From Rebecca billardiae RCC1528 (taxonomy: Eukaryota > Haptophyta): a stretch of DNA of 64,000 bases. The notes below the pieces were generated by a model. It saw only the letters and a list, made by a program, of their open reading frames with translations. It ran no database searches and had not been told where the DNA came from. The stretch covers positions 682,001-746,000 of the forward strand of contig OZ251253.1 in NCBI GenBank assembly GCA_965240325.2, in the 5' to 3' direction. Both the position numbers and the translations under genes were made by a program. This document shows, piece after piece, positions 1 through 10,679 of the stretch (its first letter is position 1; each line of letters opens with the position of its first letter).

Positions 1-345
1 TCCGCCTCCGCCTCCGCCTCCGCCTCCGCCGCCGCCGCCGCCTCCGCCGCCGCCGCCGCCGCCGCCGCCGCCTCCGCCTCCGCCTCCGCCTCCGCCTCCG
101 CCTCCGCCTCCGCCTCCTCCGCCGCCGCCGCCGCCGCCGCCGCCCCCGCCTCCGCCGCCGCCGCCGCCGCCGCCTCCGCCTCCGCCTCCGCCTCCGCCTC
201 CGCCTCCGCCGCCGCCTCCGCCTCCGCCTCCGCCTCCGCCTCCACCTCCGCCTCCGCCTCCGCCTCCGCCTCCGCCTCCGCCTCCGCCTCCGCCTCCGCC
301 TCCGCCTCCGCCTCCGCCTCCGCCTCCGCCTCCGCCTCCGCCTCG
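1..345. repeat. CCGCCT hexanucleotide repeat (Glu-Ala coding)
   Basis: Nearly pure CCGCCT/CCGCCG units. In the reading frame of the minus-strand corepressor they read GAG GCG, giving an alternating Glu-Ala tail after the acidic stretch, so the repeat is very probably translated. It continues beyond the left edge. Confidence 0.9.
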
Positions 346-521
346 ATCGCCGCCGCCTCCGCCTCGCCGTAGCCCTCCGCCTCCTGCGCGTCCTCCGCGT
401 CGTCAGGCAGCTCGTCAGCGTCTGCGTCCGCGTCAGTTGCCATCGTCGCCATCGCCTCGGAGGGCTCGTAGCCCTCGCCCTCCTCCTCCTCCTCCTCCTC
501 CTCCTCCTCCTCCTCCTCCTC

Positions 522-564
<43 letters not shown>

Positions 565-1107
565 ATATCGTCGGCGGCGTCGCCATCGCCCGCCTCGCCG
601 CCGCGCCGCGCAGCGTCAGCAGGCAGCAGCGCCGCCGCTGCGTGCGCGCTCGGCGGCTGTGCCGGGTGCGCGCCCGGGTGCGGCGGTGCGCATGCGTGCG
701 CCCCCCCCGCCTCCTCCACAGCCTCGGGCATGGCGGCAGCGCACGCGGCGGCGGCGGCCGCCTTGTCTGCCTGCGAGCGCGCGGGCTGGGCCGAGGCGGC
801 GGCGGCGGCGGCGGCGGCGCTCGGCCGCGGCTCCGCGCGGCCGCCGGCCGCCGTGCCGCCCTTGGCGCGGCCGCTGCCAGCTTGCCTGGGCGCGGCTGCA
901 GCGCTGCCGGCCGCCGCGGCCGCCGCGTGCTGCTGCGCTGCCGCGTGCTGCGCCGCGTGCTGCGCTTGCACCGCCGACTTGAGCCGCTCGAGCGTGGCGC
1001 TGTCGGAGGTGTGCGGCTGCTGCTGCTGCTGCAGCAGCAGCTGCTGCTGCCACTGCTGCGGCTGCTGCTGCGCGGGCGGCTGCGACACCTGCGCCATCGC
1101 CAGCGTG

Positions 1108-1173
<66 letters not shown>

Positions 1174-1650
1174 GCACAGCAGGCGTGCTGAGGCGCGCCG
1201 CCGACCATCGCGCCGCTGGTGGGCTGCAGCTGCGGGCGCGCGCGCGCGCAGGGCCATGGGCAGGGGACGGGGGCGCGGAGCTGAGCGCGCGGCCGGGCGC
1301 CGCGCTCCGCTCCGCTTGCTCCGCGCGAGCGCGCGCGCCGCACGGCGCTGCGTGTGTGCGTGTGTGCGTCGCGTGCGCGCACGTGCTGCTGCTGCTGCTG
1401 CACGCCCTGCGCGCAGTGCGGCCCGATCGGGTGCGCGCAGTGCGCGGGCGGCGCGCCCATCGCGTGCGAGTGACCCGGCTGCCGCTGCTGCCCCTGCGCC
1501 ACCGCCGCCGCCGCCGCCGCCGCGGCCTCGTAGTCATACTCGTAGCCCAGCGCGGACACGCCCATCTGCTGCGCGTACGCGACGGGCGGCTGCTGCCGCG
1601 GCTGCTGCTGCTGCGCCCACGGCTGCTGCTGCTGCGCGTACTGGTAGCCG

Positions 1651-1695
<45 letters not shown>

Positions 1696-3312
1696 GGCTG
1701 CAGCTGCTGCTGCGGCTGCTGCTGCTGCTGCGCGGGCATGGCGTACACCGCTGCGCCCATCTGCTGCGCCTGCGCCCACGGCTGCGGCCCCTGGCCCCAC
1801 TGCGCCTGCGGCGGCCCCTGCTGCCCCCACTGCCCCTGCGCCTGCGCCGCCCCCTGCGCCCCGAACACCGAGCTCAGCGTGGTGAGCGCGTACCCGTGCG
1901 TCGCGTGTTGGATGTACATCATGCCGGGCGGCGGCGGCGGCAGGCCGGGCGGCACGGCGAGGGCGTGCGGCGGGAGCTGCGGCGCGGGCTGCGGCGCGTG
2001 CTGCGGCGACGAGTGCTGCGCGCCACCCATCTGCAGCCCGCCGCACCCCGCCGCGCCGCCGCCGCCGCCCAGCATCGCGAGCTGCGCGCACAGCGGCGCG
2101 CCGCCGCCGCAGCCGCAGCCGCCGCCGCCGAGCTGCTGCGAGTGCACCGCGCCGAGCGCGCCGAGGGAGGAGGCGGGCAGCGGCGGGCCCGCGCTCGAAG
2201 GCGGCGGGAGCGACGAGACCGCCGCGGCGGCGGCCGCGGCGGCGGCGGCCGCGGCGGCCGCGGCGACGGCGGCGACCGCCGACGCGTCCGTGCGCGAGGC
2301 GGCGGCGGCGGGCGCGGCGGCGGCCGCGGCCGCGGCCGCGGCCGCGCCGCCCGGCGCGGGCGCGGCGGCGGCGGCGGCGGCGGCGGCGCCGCCGCCCTTC
2401 TGCCGCTTGGCCGGCGCGCCCGCGCTCCCGGCGCCGGCGCCGCGCTTGCCGCCGCCGCCCTTTGCGCCCGCCGGCTTTGCGGGCGGCGCGGGCGGCGCGG
2501 CGCTCGAGGGCGTGGCAGCGGCCGCCGCGCCCGCGTCCGTCCCGGCGGCGGCGGCGGCGGCGGCGGGCGCGCCCGCCGCGGCCGCCGCCGCCTCGGCGGC
2601 CAGCCGCTCCTCGCGCTGCTTCAGGATCGCCGAGAGCCCGAGCCGCACCTTGTAGTTCTGGAAGTAGTTGCGGATCTGCGACTCGGTCTTGGAGCCGCCG
2701 AGATCGGCCGAGATCGCGCCCCAGCTGCGCCCGTGCGCGTCGAGCAGCGCGGGGAAGCGCGCCTTCTCGTCGGGGGTCCACTGCAGGTGGCGCCCGCGGC
2801 GCGAGCCGCCGCCGCCGCCCGCCTCCGAGTCCGCGCGGCTCTTCGCGTCGTCCGCGCCGCCGCCGCCGCCGCCGCCGCCGCCGTCGATGGGCGGCAGCTC
2901 CGACTGGCCGTCGGCGCCGTTCGCCGCGCGCACCGCCTCGGCGGCCGCGCTGACCGTCTGCCTGTTGTGCACGAGGTAGGCCTTGACCGCGACCTCCGAC
3001 TTGGTCGGCACGAGGGCGGAGACGGCGCGCAGGTCCGCCGTGCCCAGCAGCGCGATCGCCTCGACCAGCTGCGAGCGCTCCGTCTCCGACCAGCGCGAGC
3101 CGCCGGCCGACGACTTGCCGCCGCCGCCGCCGCCGCCGGGCGCGTCACGCCCTCCGGCGGCGGCGGCGGCGTCGTCGTCCTCGGCGCCGGCCGTGCGGTA
3201 CTGCAGGTCGTCGCTCAGCCCGGCGGCGCGCAGCTCCGGCGGCAGCCCGAGCGACGACTCCTTATACGACACCTGCCGGTTGCGCGGCCGCAGCGCTGTG
3301 TCGCACACGCCC

Positions 3313-3351
<39 letters not shown>

Positions 3352-4104
3352 ATGGCGCCGTCCGAGGCGCCGGGCGGCGGCTGCGCGTTGAGGTCGGCGG
3401 CGGCGGCGATGTGCACCGTGCCCCACGCGCCCTGCCCCGCCGCCGCCTGCGCCGCCGCGGCCGCCGCCGCGCTCGCGCGCGGCGACGCGCCCACCTCGCG
3501 CCGGCCCCTGCACACCGCGGAGCCGCCGCCGCCGCGCCGCCGCCCGCCGCCGCTCGCGCGCAGCTGCGGCTTGAGCTCGAGGCGGTGCTTGTGCGTGTAG
3601 TAGAAGTAGGCGCAGTCGCCCGGGCCCTTCCACTCGAGCCCCGCCGCGATCTTGCGCCACGCCTTCGGGTGCTGCAGGTACCGCTCCGCGAAGATGCGTC
3701 GCTCGGGCTCGCTCCACGCCATTCGAGCCTTGCGCTCCTTTTCGGCGAGGCGCGCGTCGGCGACGAGCAGGTTGCGGCAGCGGTACGCGCGGAAGCGCGC
3801 CTCGTCGGGGAGCAGCTGGTCGGGCACGCTCGCCGCCTGCGCGCGGATGTACCGCTCGCTCTTGTGCGTGCGCTCCTGCTCCTCGATCTGCTTGATGATC
3901 TCCTCGAGCTCCTCCTCTGAGCGCGCGGCGTCGGTGGCGCGCGTGCGCGAGGAGGCGCGATACGGGGGCACGGAGGAGGCGGCGACGCCGGAGAGGCCGC
4001 CGAGCCCGCCGGGCTCGTCGTCGTCCGCGCCGTCCGCCACCGAGCGCGCGCGGCGCCCGCTGCTGCCGCCGCCGCCGCCGCCGCCGCCACTCGCACCGCC
4101 GAGC

Positions 4105-4140
<36 letters not shown>

Positions 4141-4497
4141 GCCGCGGCCGCGGCGGCGCGCGCCTCAAGCTGCGAGCGCCACGCGCGCTCGAGGCGGCGG
4201 TAGCGCTCGCGCAGGCTGCACGCGAGCGCGGCGCGCTGCGCGACGCGCGCGCGCAGTGCCGCGCCCAGCCGCTCGCGCGCGCCCGCGAACCGCGCCGCCT
4301 CCGCCACCACCGCCGCCATCTCGGCCGGCGGCCGGAGCGCGCCGGGCGCGCGCGGCGGCGGGAGCGGGCCGTCCAGCCGAGCGCGAGCGGCGAGCGCGCG
4401 CTCTCGGTTGCGCGCGAGCACCTCCTCGAGCTTGGTGGAGGGCGAGCCCTCCGCCTCCGCCTCCGCGCCGCCGCCGCCCGCGCCCGCCCCGCCACCG

Positions 4498-4538
<41 letters not shown>

Positions 4539-4730
4539 CTCGAGCGCAGCCTCGGCCGCGCGCATCGCCGCTGCCAGTCGCTCGGTCTCCACGGCCTCGA
4601 CGGCGGCGAGGGCGCGCTGGAGCTCCGACTCGCCCTGCTCGATCTCCGAGTCCACCGCCGCGATCTGTGTCAGCAGCGCCTCCTTGGAGGGCGGCGGCGA
4701 CGGCTTGGCGGCGCCCTTGCCCTCGGTGGT

Positions 4731-4810
<80 letters not shown>

Positions 4811-5473
4811 GCTCGGCGGCGCCGCCGCGCTCGCGCGCCGCGCCGCCGCCGTCCGCGCCGTCGCGCTCGGCGCGCGCGGCGGCCGGGCCGGCGGCGACGC
4901 CCGCGCCACCACCGTCGCGCGAGTCGACCGAGCCCGCGCGCGGCAGCTGGGCGCCCGCAGGCCGCCCGTCCGCGCCTGGCGGCGGCGGCGGCGGCGGCTC
5001 GCGCTCAGCGCCGCCGCCCGCACACGCCGGCCGGTCGCCGGGCGCGCCAGGCGGCGGCGGCGGCGGCGGCGCGCGGCGGAGCGGCGAGGCCGTGCCCGCC
5101 GCGGGCGCGGGGCGCGCGCTGCCGCACGCGCCGCCGCCCACGCCCGCCGTCGCTGGGCCGAGCCCGCCCGACGGCGGCGCGTCCGCGCCGGCGCGCGCCG
5201 GCGCGCCGCCCGCCGCCGCCGCCGCCGCCGCCGCGTGCGCCGGCGGCGGCGGCGGCGGCCGCCGCCTGCCGGGCACGGGCGAGTAGGGCTCGGCGGCAGC
5301 GTCTCGCGGCACGCCGGCGGCAGCGCTTGGCTCGGCCGCGTCCGCGCCCGCGCCGCCCTGCTGCGACGAAGGCGCGTCGCGCGGCGGCGGCGGCGGCGGC
5401 GGCGGCGCGCGTGCGCACGCGCCGCCAGACGCGCCGGCTGCGGCGCGCGGCGGAGCGTCGGCCGGATCCGCGC

Positions 5474-5505
<32 letters not shown>

Positions 5506-5715
5506 AAGTCGTCGCCGACGCCCTCCACGCCGCCACTCGCACCGCCGCCCGCAGCCTCCGCCACGCCGTCCGCGCGAGGGCTGTCCGGGCGGCTTCCCGT
5601 GCGGCCGCCGGGATTGGCGGCCGCGCCGCCAACGCCACCACCGCCGCCGCCGCCGGCCGCGGGCGGCGCGGCGGCGTCACCGTCAGAGCGCGAGGCGCTG
5701 GCGGCGGCGGCGCGA

Positions 5716-5756
<41 letters not shown>

Positions 5757-6252
5757 GCCGCCGGGCGGCGGCGGCGGCGGCGCGCGCCCCGCGCCCCCCG
5801 CCGACGCCGTCGCCACCGGCGGCGGCGGCGGCGGCGGCGGGCCACCGGGCGGCGGCGGCGGCGGCGGTTGCGGCGGCGGTTGCGGCGGCGCGTCGATTTC
5901 GCCGTCCTCGATCTCGCCCGGCGAGATCTCGCCTGGCTCGGGGGCGGCGGCGGCGCCGGCGGCGCCGAGGCCGGCGGCGGCGGCGGCACCAGCGCCGCTC
6001 GCGCCGCTGCCCACCGCGGCGGCTGCCGCCAGCAGGCTCGCGCCTAGCGCCGAGTGCGGCGGCGGCAGCGGCTTCGGGCCGGCGTAATCGGCGCCGCCGC
6101 CGCCACCGCCGCCCATGCCGCCGCGCCCGCGGCCGCGGCCCGACTTGCGCCGCTTGGCCTCGCCGCGCCCGCCGCCGTGGCCGGGCTGGCCGCGCACGCG
6201 CATCCCGCCCCCACCCATGCCACCACCGCCGCCACCGCCGCCACCACCGCCA

Positions 6253-6317
<65 letters not shown>

Positions 6318-6837
6318 TGCCATGCCGCCGCCGGCGTATGCGCCGCCTTCGCGCTCGCGGCCGCCGTCCCTGCGCGGCGCGGGCGCGGGCGAAGCGGGCG
6401 CGCGCGGGGGCGCGGCGTGGCACGCCACATCGGCGCGGCGCGCGCGTGAGCCGCGCGTGCTCGCGCGCGAGCCGGCCGCGCGCGGCGGCGGCGGCGGCGC
6501 GGCGGCGCGAGCCGCGCGGCGGCGCGGCGGCCGCGCGCGGGCCGCCGCGGGCGCGGCGTCCCGCGCGCGGCGCGGGCATGCGCCCCGACAGCCGCGCGCG
6601 CCCGCGATGCGCGCATCCCGCCCACGGCCGCGCGCACCAGTCGCCGTACTCGCGCTTTATGCCCGCGCCGGCGCCGGCGGCGCCGCCGCCGGGCGGCGGC
6701 GCGCCCTGTCCGTTCGCGCCCGCGCCGGCGCGCATGTAGCTGTGCGGATTGCGGGGGTCCATGGGCTCGCCATCGCGGTATGGCGGCCGTCCCCGTCCCC
6801 TGCCGTCATCCTGGGCGCCGTGGCTGTAACCCGTCAT
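1..6837 (-). CDS. NCoR/SMRT-like (POWERDRESS-like) SANT-domain corepressor, C-terminus cut by window edge
   Basis: Exon 1 is 6837-6638 (starts MTGYSHGAQDD). A phase-checked GT-AG intron spans 6637-6370. Exon 2 runs from 6369 through position 1 with no stop, so the protein exceeds 2,100 residues. Recognisable parts in order: PGEIEDGEIDAPP and long Pro/Gly tracts; a coiled coil (LLTQIAAVDSEIEQGE, near 4680) like the GPS2-binding helix of NCoR; SANT1 near 3716-3560 with the NCoR-type signature HPKAW..IA..LEWK..DCAYFYY; SANT2 near 3095-2955 (RWSETERSQLVEAI); SANT3 near 2790-2640 (LQWTPDEKARF to IRNYFQNYKVR); poly-Gln at 1720-1020; an acidic Asp/Glu run at 560-480; a Glu-Ala repeat at the edge. 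NCoR-family proteins recruit class I histone deacetylases in the nucleus, so a repressor scaffold is inferred. A second in-frame intron (1382-1230, GTGCGC to GCAG) is probable. Homopolymer tracts make the exact length uncertain. Confidence 0.8.
1020..1740 (-). repeat. CAG/CTG trinucleotide tracts encoding poly-Gln
   Basis: Several GCTGCTGCT runs (about 1107-1171, 1651-1695 and shorter ones) read as CAG = Gln in the corepressor frame. They give a Gln-rich region between the SANT block and the acidic tail, as is common in transcriptional coregulators. Expandable repeats; length may be polymorphic or mis-assembled. Confidence 0.75.
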
Positions 6838-7142
6838 CGCCGCCGGCGGGCGGGCGGCGCGATAGCCTCGCCCCGCCACGAGGGGCGGCGTCGCCAGGCG
6901 CCAAGCTGCTGCTGCTGGAGAGCCGCGCACGCCGCCACCCTGGACAGCTGCGACTCCGCGAGCGAAAAACTTTGGATCGGGCGGAAGACGACGGCCGCCG
7001 CAGCGCCGGACTCAGCTCGGCGCGCGCCCGGACTGCGTCCCGGCAATGCTTGGGTCCGTCTTGTGGCCGACGCGCTTGGCGATTACGCACGCCGCCCGCC
7101 GCGCCCGCCCGCTCCCGAGGGCGCGCCCGCCGCGGCGCAACG
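6838..7142. promoter_or_regulatory. Shared upstream region of divergent corepressor and mutarotase-like genes
   Basis: About 305 bp separate the two start codons, which point away from each other. No TATA box or other recognised element was seen. It must hold both 5' UTRs and promoters unless a start is wrong. Confidence 0.35.
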
Positions 7143-10100
7143 ATGGTGCTCGGCGCGACGGCACTCGGCCTGCTCGCGCTCGGCGCGCGGCCCGACTGCA
7201 CGCGCGCGGGCAAAGACCCGTGGGCCAGCGGCCGGCTGCTGCCATGCTGCGCGCCGCTCGTGCCGTGCGCGCGCTACTGGCACAGTGCGCGCCAAGCGCG
7301 CCGCCGCCGCGCGCGGCTCGCTCGTTCGCGCGGGCGCGCCGGCGCGGGCGCGGGTGCCGAGCGCGCGCGCGCGCACGTGCCCCTTCCCCCCCTTTGCGTG
7401 CCCCGCCGCGCGCCATCCGCAGTGTGGGGCGGCATGTCTGCGCGCTGCTCCGAGGAATGCGCCTCGCCGCCGCCCGCCTTCCCCGCCGGCTCGCCGCCGC
7501 CGCCGCCGCCGCCGGCCGCGCCGGCGCCGGGCGCGTTCCCACCGCTCTCGCCGGGCGCGCTCGAGCCCCAGCCACCGCCGCCGCCGCCGCCGCCGCCGCC
7601 GCACACCGCGCGCGCGCTCGACCCCGCCACCGCCGCCGCGCGCGCCCGCGCGCGCGCCGCCGCGGCCGCGGCCGCCGCCGCCGAGATCGGACGGTTCCCG
7701 CGCGTGGTGCTGACGAGCGGCGAGGCGGACGGGCTGAACGCGACGCTCTTCCTCCCGCCGCTCCGCCCGGACGCGCGCGCCCCGCGCCCCGCCGCGCCGT
7801 GGGTTGGCGGCAGCTACTACGAGTCCTCTCGCTTCGACTGGGGCTCGATGGTGGGCGAGCTGGCCCTCGGCGGCGGCGGCGGCGCGCGGACGCTGCCGAC
7901 GCTGTGCGGCGCGGACGTGTGGCGCGCGCCGCACGACGCGGCGTGGACCGAGTCCGGCATCGGCCTCGCGGGTGCGTCCGACGCCGCCGCGCCGCGCGCG
8001 CGCGCGCGCGCGCCCGCGCCCGCGCCCGCGCCAGTCGCCGCTGCTGCGCGCGTGCGCGCCTCTCTCCGCGCCGCTCACGGCCGCGCGCGCGCCGCGCGCC
8101 CCTGCGCCTGCGGCGGCGCAGCGGAGTTTGGGTGCGGCGACGACGGCGAGGTCTGCGCGCCCGGCCCCGGCTGGCCGGGCGTCGAGCGGCTGCAGCGGCG
8201 CGGAGACGCGGACGCGGACGCGGCGGCGGCGGACGCGGACGGCGGCGGTGGCGCGGACGGCGGCGGAGGCGGCGGCGCCGCGCGCGCGCGCGGCCGGCGT
8301 GAGCGCCGCCGCGCGAGCGACGCCGGCGAGGGCGAGGGCGACGGCGCGGAGGGCGCGCCGCCGCGCGTGGCGTACAACGGCGTGCTCGGCTACGCCGACG
8401 CCGCGCCCGGCGAGCCGTTCCTCAAGATCGGCGTGGGCTCGCTCGTGCGCGGCAGCTGCGCGCTGTGCGACCGCACGGACCTCTCTGAGAAGTACCAGTT
8501 CAACTCGCCGTACACGTTCCACGCGCCGCCGGTGTGGACGGCGGAGTTCGCGCTGCCGGACGGGGCGGCAGGCGCGGGCACGGCGCAGGCCCAGTCGCAG
8601 CACGCCGCCGCCGCCTCGGCGTGGGTCGCGCTCGGCGGCGCGCGCGCCGAGCCGCCGCGCGCCGCGCGCGCCGCGCGGCTGTGCCACAACGCAAGCGTGG
8701 GCGGCGGCCGCTGGGGGTACGCGCTCAGCCACGAGTACCGCGTGTCCGGCCGGAGCCTGAGCGTGCGCACGAGCCTGCGCAACACGGGCGCGCGCGCCTT
8801 CGCCACGCCGCACTACTCGCACAACTTCCTCAACGCGCCCGACGCGCCCACGGGCCCCGGCTGGGCGCTCGAGCTTCCGGGTGTGCGCGGCGGCGACTAC
8901 GCCGACGCGGCGTGGGCGCCGCCGTTCGCGCGCTTCTTCGACGTGGCGACGCGCGGCGGGGGTGGCGCGGACGAGGGCGCGGCGCCGCGCGCCCCGCCGA
9001 GGGCGCTCCTCTCCGCGCGCAGGCGCGTGCCGCGCGACACCAAGCTCAAGATCTTCTACAAAGGCCCCGCCGAAGCCTCCGCCGAAGGTTCCGAAGGTTT
9101 CGCCGGAGGTTCGGCCAAAGGCGCCGCCGCGGCGCGCGCCGGCGGCGCCGCCGCGCCGCGCGAGCACAGCGGCGGCGCGAGCGGCGACTTCACGGCGACG
9201 CTGCTCGTGCCGCCGGGCGGGGGCGGGGAGGCGGCGGGGGTGCGGCTCCGCTCCGTGACGCGCTTCGAGCCGCCTTCGCCCGCCGCGCCCACCGCGGCAG
9301 CCATGCTGCCGGCGGCAGCCATGCTGGCCGAGGCGGGCGGCGCTGCTGCCGAGGGCACAGCGGCGGCGGCGGAGGCCAGCCCCCCGCTCTGGGCGTACAA
9401 CGTGTACGCCGAGGCGCGCACGCTCTCGCCCGAGCCCGTCCGGCTGCTGGCGCTGAGTCCGGGGCAGACGCTCTCCTGGACCCGGACTTTGTCGCTGGAG
9501 GAGGCGGCGCCGCCGCGCGCGCCGGGGGGCGCCGACGCGCGCGCGGACGGCGCGCCGGGCGCGCGCGCAGGCTCGCGCGCGGCGCGGCGCGCGCGCCGCG
9601 CCAAGCCCGCCGATGACGCCACGACGACTCTCGCGAGCGCGGCACCGCCGCCGCGCGCTGCCGACGCGGCGGGCGTGCGCAGCCCGCCGCGGCTCGGCAG
9701 CGCGCCCGCGGGGGGCGCCGCCGCCGACGCCGCCGCCGCCGCCGAGGCGGGCGCGCCCGCGGGCGGGCTGCCGCGCGCGGCCGCGGCGGCGCACGTGCGC
9801 GGCGCGCTGCTCGCCGTGGTGGCGGTGGCCGTCGCCGTCGCCGCCGCCGCGGGGATGCGCACCGCGCACCGCCGCCGCAGCCCTACGCGCCCCCGCCCAT
9901 CGGCCGAGCCGCCGACGCGTCGCTCGGCCGCGGCCGCGCGCGCGGCCGGCGGCGTGTCAGCTCTGGCGGGCGCGGCGCGCGCGCGCTGGAGCGCAGCGGC
10001 GGCCGCCGCGCTCGGCGGCTGCGCGCGCGGTGCGGAGGGCGACGCCGAGCACGCCGCCGACGCGCTGCGTGGCGCGCGCGAGGCGCTGCTCCGCGCACCG

Positions 10101-10151
10101 CAGCCGCCGCCGCTGCCACCGGCGCGTGGCGGCAGCGGCGCCGCCCGCTGA
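7143..10151 (+). CDS. Membrane-anchored galactose-mutarotase-like (aldose 1-epimerase fold) protein
   Basis: Start ATG 7143 gives a hydrophobic N-terminus (MVLGATALGLLALGA) that looks like a signal peptide. A phase-preserving intron lies at 7972-8121 (GTGCGT to GCGCAG); a second probable one is 7285-7422, with a pyrimidine tract before GCAG, giving 906 residues. The body has GGSYYESSRFDWGSMVGEL, a sugar-epimerase-like opening, then SEKYQF, HEYRVSGRSL and PHYSHNFLNAPDAP, which fit the beta-sandwich of mutarotase-like proteins. A hydrophobic segment near 9790-9855 (GALLAVVAVAVAVAAAAG) would anchor the C-terminus, leaving a basic Ala-rich tail. Aldose 1-epimerases interconvert sugar anomers; whether catalytic His/Glu are conserved could not be shown. 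A carbohydrate-binding or epimerase role at the secretory membrane or cell surface is inferred. Ala/Gly/Pro insertions are typical of this locus. Confidence 0.65.
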   Translation: MVLGATALGLLALGARPDCTRAGKDPWASGRLLPCCAPLVPCARYWHSARQARRRRARLARSRGRAGAGAGAERARAHVPLPPLCVPRRAPSAVWGGMSARCSEECASPPPAFPAGSPPPPPPPAAPAPGAFPPLSPGALEPQPPPPPPPPPPHTARALDPATAAARARARAAAAAAAAAEIGRFPRVVLTSGEADGLNATLFLPPLRPDARAPRPAAPWVGGSYYESSRFDWGSMVGELALGGGGGARTLPTLCGADVWRAPHDAAWTESGIGLAGASDAAAPRARARAPAPAPAPVAAAARVRASLRAAHGRARAARPCACGGAAEFGCGDDGEVCAPGPGWPGVERLQRRGDADADAAAADADGGGGADGGGGGGAARARGRRERRRASDAGEGEGDGAEGAPPRVAYNGVLGYADAAPGEPFLKIGVGSLVRGSCALCDRTDLSEKYQFNSPYTFHAPPVWTAEFALPDGAAGAGTAQAQSQHAAAASAWVALGGARAEPPRAARAARLCHNASVGGGRWGYALSHEYRVSGRSLSVRTSLRNTGARAFATPHYSHNFLNAPDAPTGPGWALELPGVRGGDYADAAWAPPFARFFDVATRGGGGADEGAAPRAPPRALLSARRRVPRDTKLKIFYKGPAEASAEGSEGFAGGSAKGAAAARAGGAAAPREHSGGASGDFTATLLVPPGGGGEAAGVRLRSVTRFEPPSPAAPTAAAMLPAAAMLAEAGGAAAEGTAAAAEASPPLWAYNVYAEARTLSPEPVRLLALSPGQTLSWTRTLSLEEAAPPRAPGGADARADGAPGARAGSRAARRARRAKPADDATTTLASAAPPPRAADAAGVRSPPRLGSAPAGGAAADAAAAAEAGAPAGGLPRAAAAAHVRGALLAVVAVAVAVAAAAGMRTAHRRRSPTRPRPSAEPPTRRSAAAARAAGGVSALAGAARARWSAAAAAALGGCARGAEGDAEHAADALRGAREALLRAPQPPPLPPARGGSGAAR

Positions 10152-10679
10152 CGAGCGAGCGCGCGCGTGTGCGGCGCGCACGCTTCTCCCTGCAGCCCTC
10201 CCCAGCCAGCGCTCAGGCAGCTCTGAGCTCAGCACTGCGCAGCAGTGTCCAGTGCGTCCGCCGATGGCGAGGCCTGCTCGGCAGAGCCGCCATCGATGCG
10301 CCGCGCGGCTCGGTGGCCGTCCGCAGCCGCGCGGTTCCACGTGGCTCGCACCGCGTGTCTCCCGCACTCCGGTGCTGCCACGCCCTTGCCCCACGGCCAC
10401 GCACTGCTGACTGACCGTGACTGCACGCACACTGTCGGCACTCCTCGCGACTCCGAGCGAGGGGCTAGCAAAGCGGGTGCCGTTACAGAGCCGCGCTATG
10501 GCCTCTGATTTGCATGCGATATTCCGTTACAGAGTGATCTCCGTAGCAAGCTCGCCGAAAGCCGAAAGCCGCTCGAGCCGCGGCTCGTCTCGCCAGCTTT
10601 GGCGAGCGCGGGCGCCTCGCCGACTCGCGGCGGTCCCGAAAAGGCACCGCGCCCTTGCCGACACCTCGCCGCCGCCGCC
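10152..10679. other. Intergenic region
   Basis: About 530 bp between the mutarotase-like stop and the MFS start on the same strand, less GC-biased than the genes. Expected to hold one 3' UTR and one promoter. A longer in-frame start at 10599 exists for the next gene but its leader looks like UTR. No element recognised. Confidence 0.4.

Noticed and set aside
642-3920. 1092-codon plus-strand frame opposite the corepressor
   Set aside because: Low-complexity Arg/Leu/Ala. The minus frame carries three SANT domains and Gln/acidic tracts.
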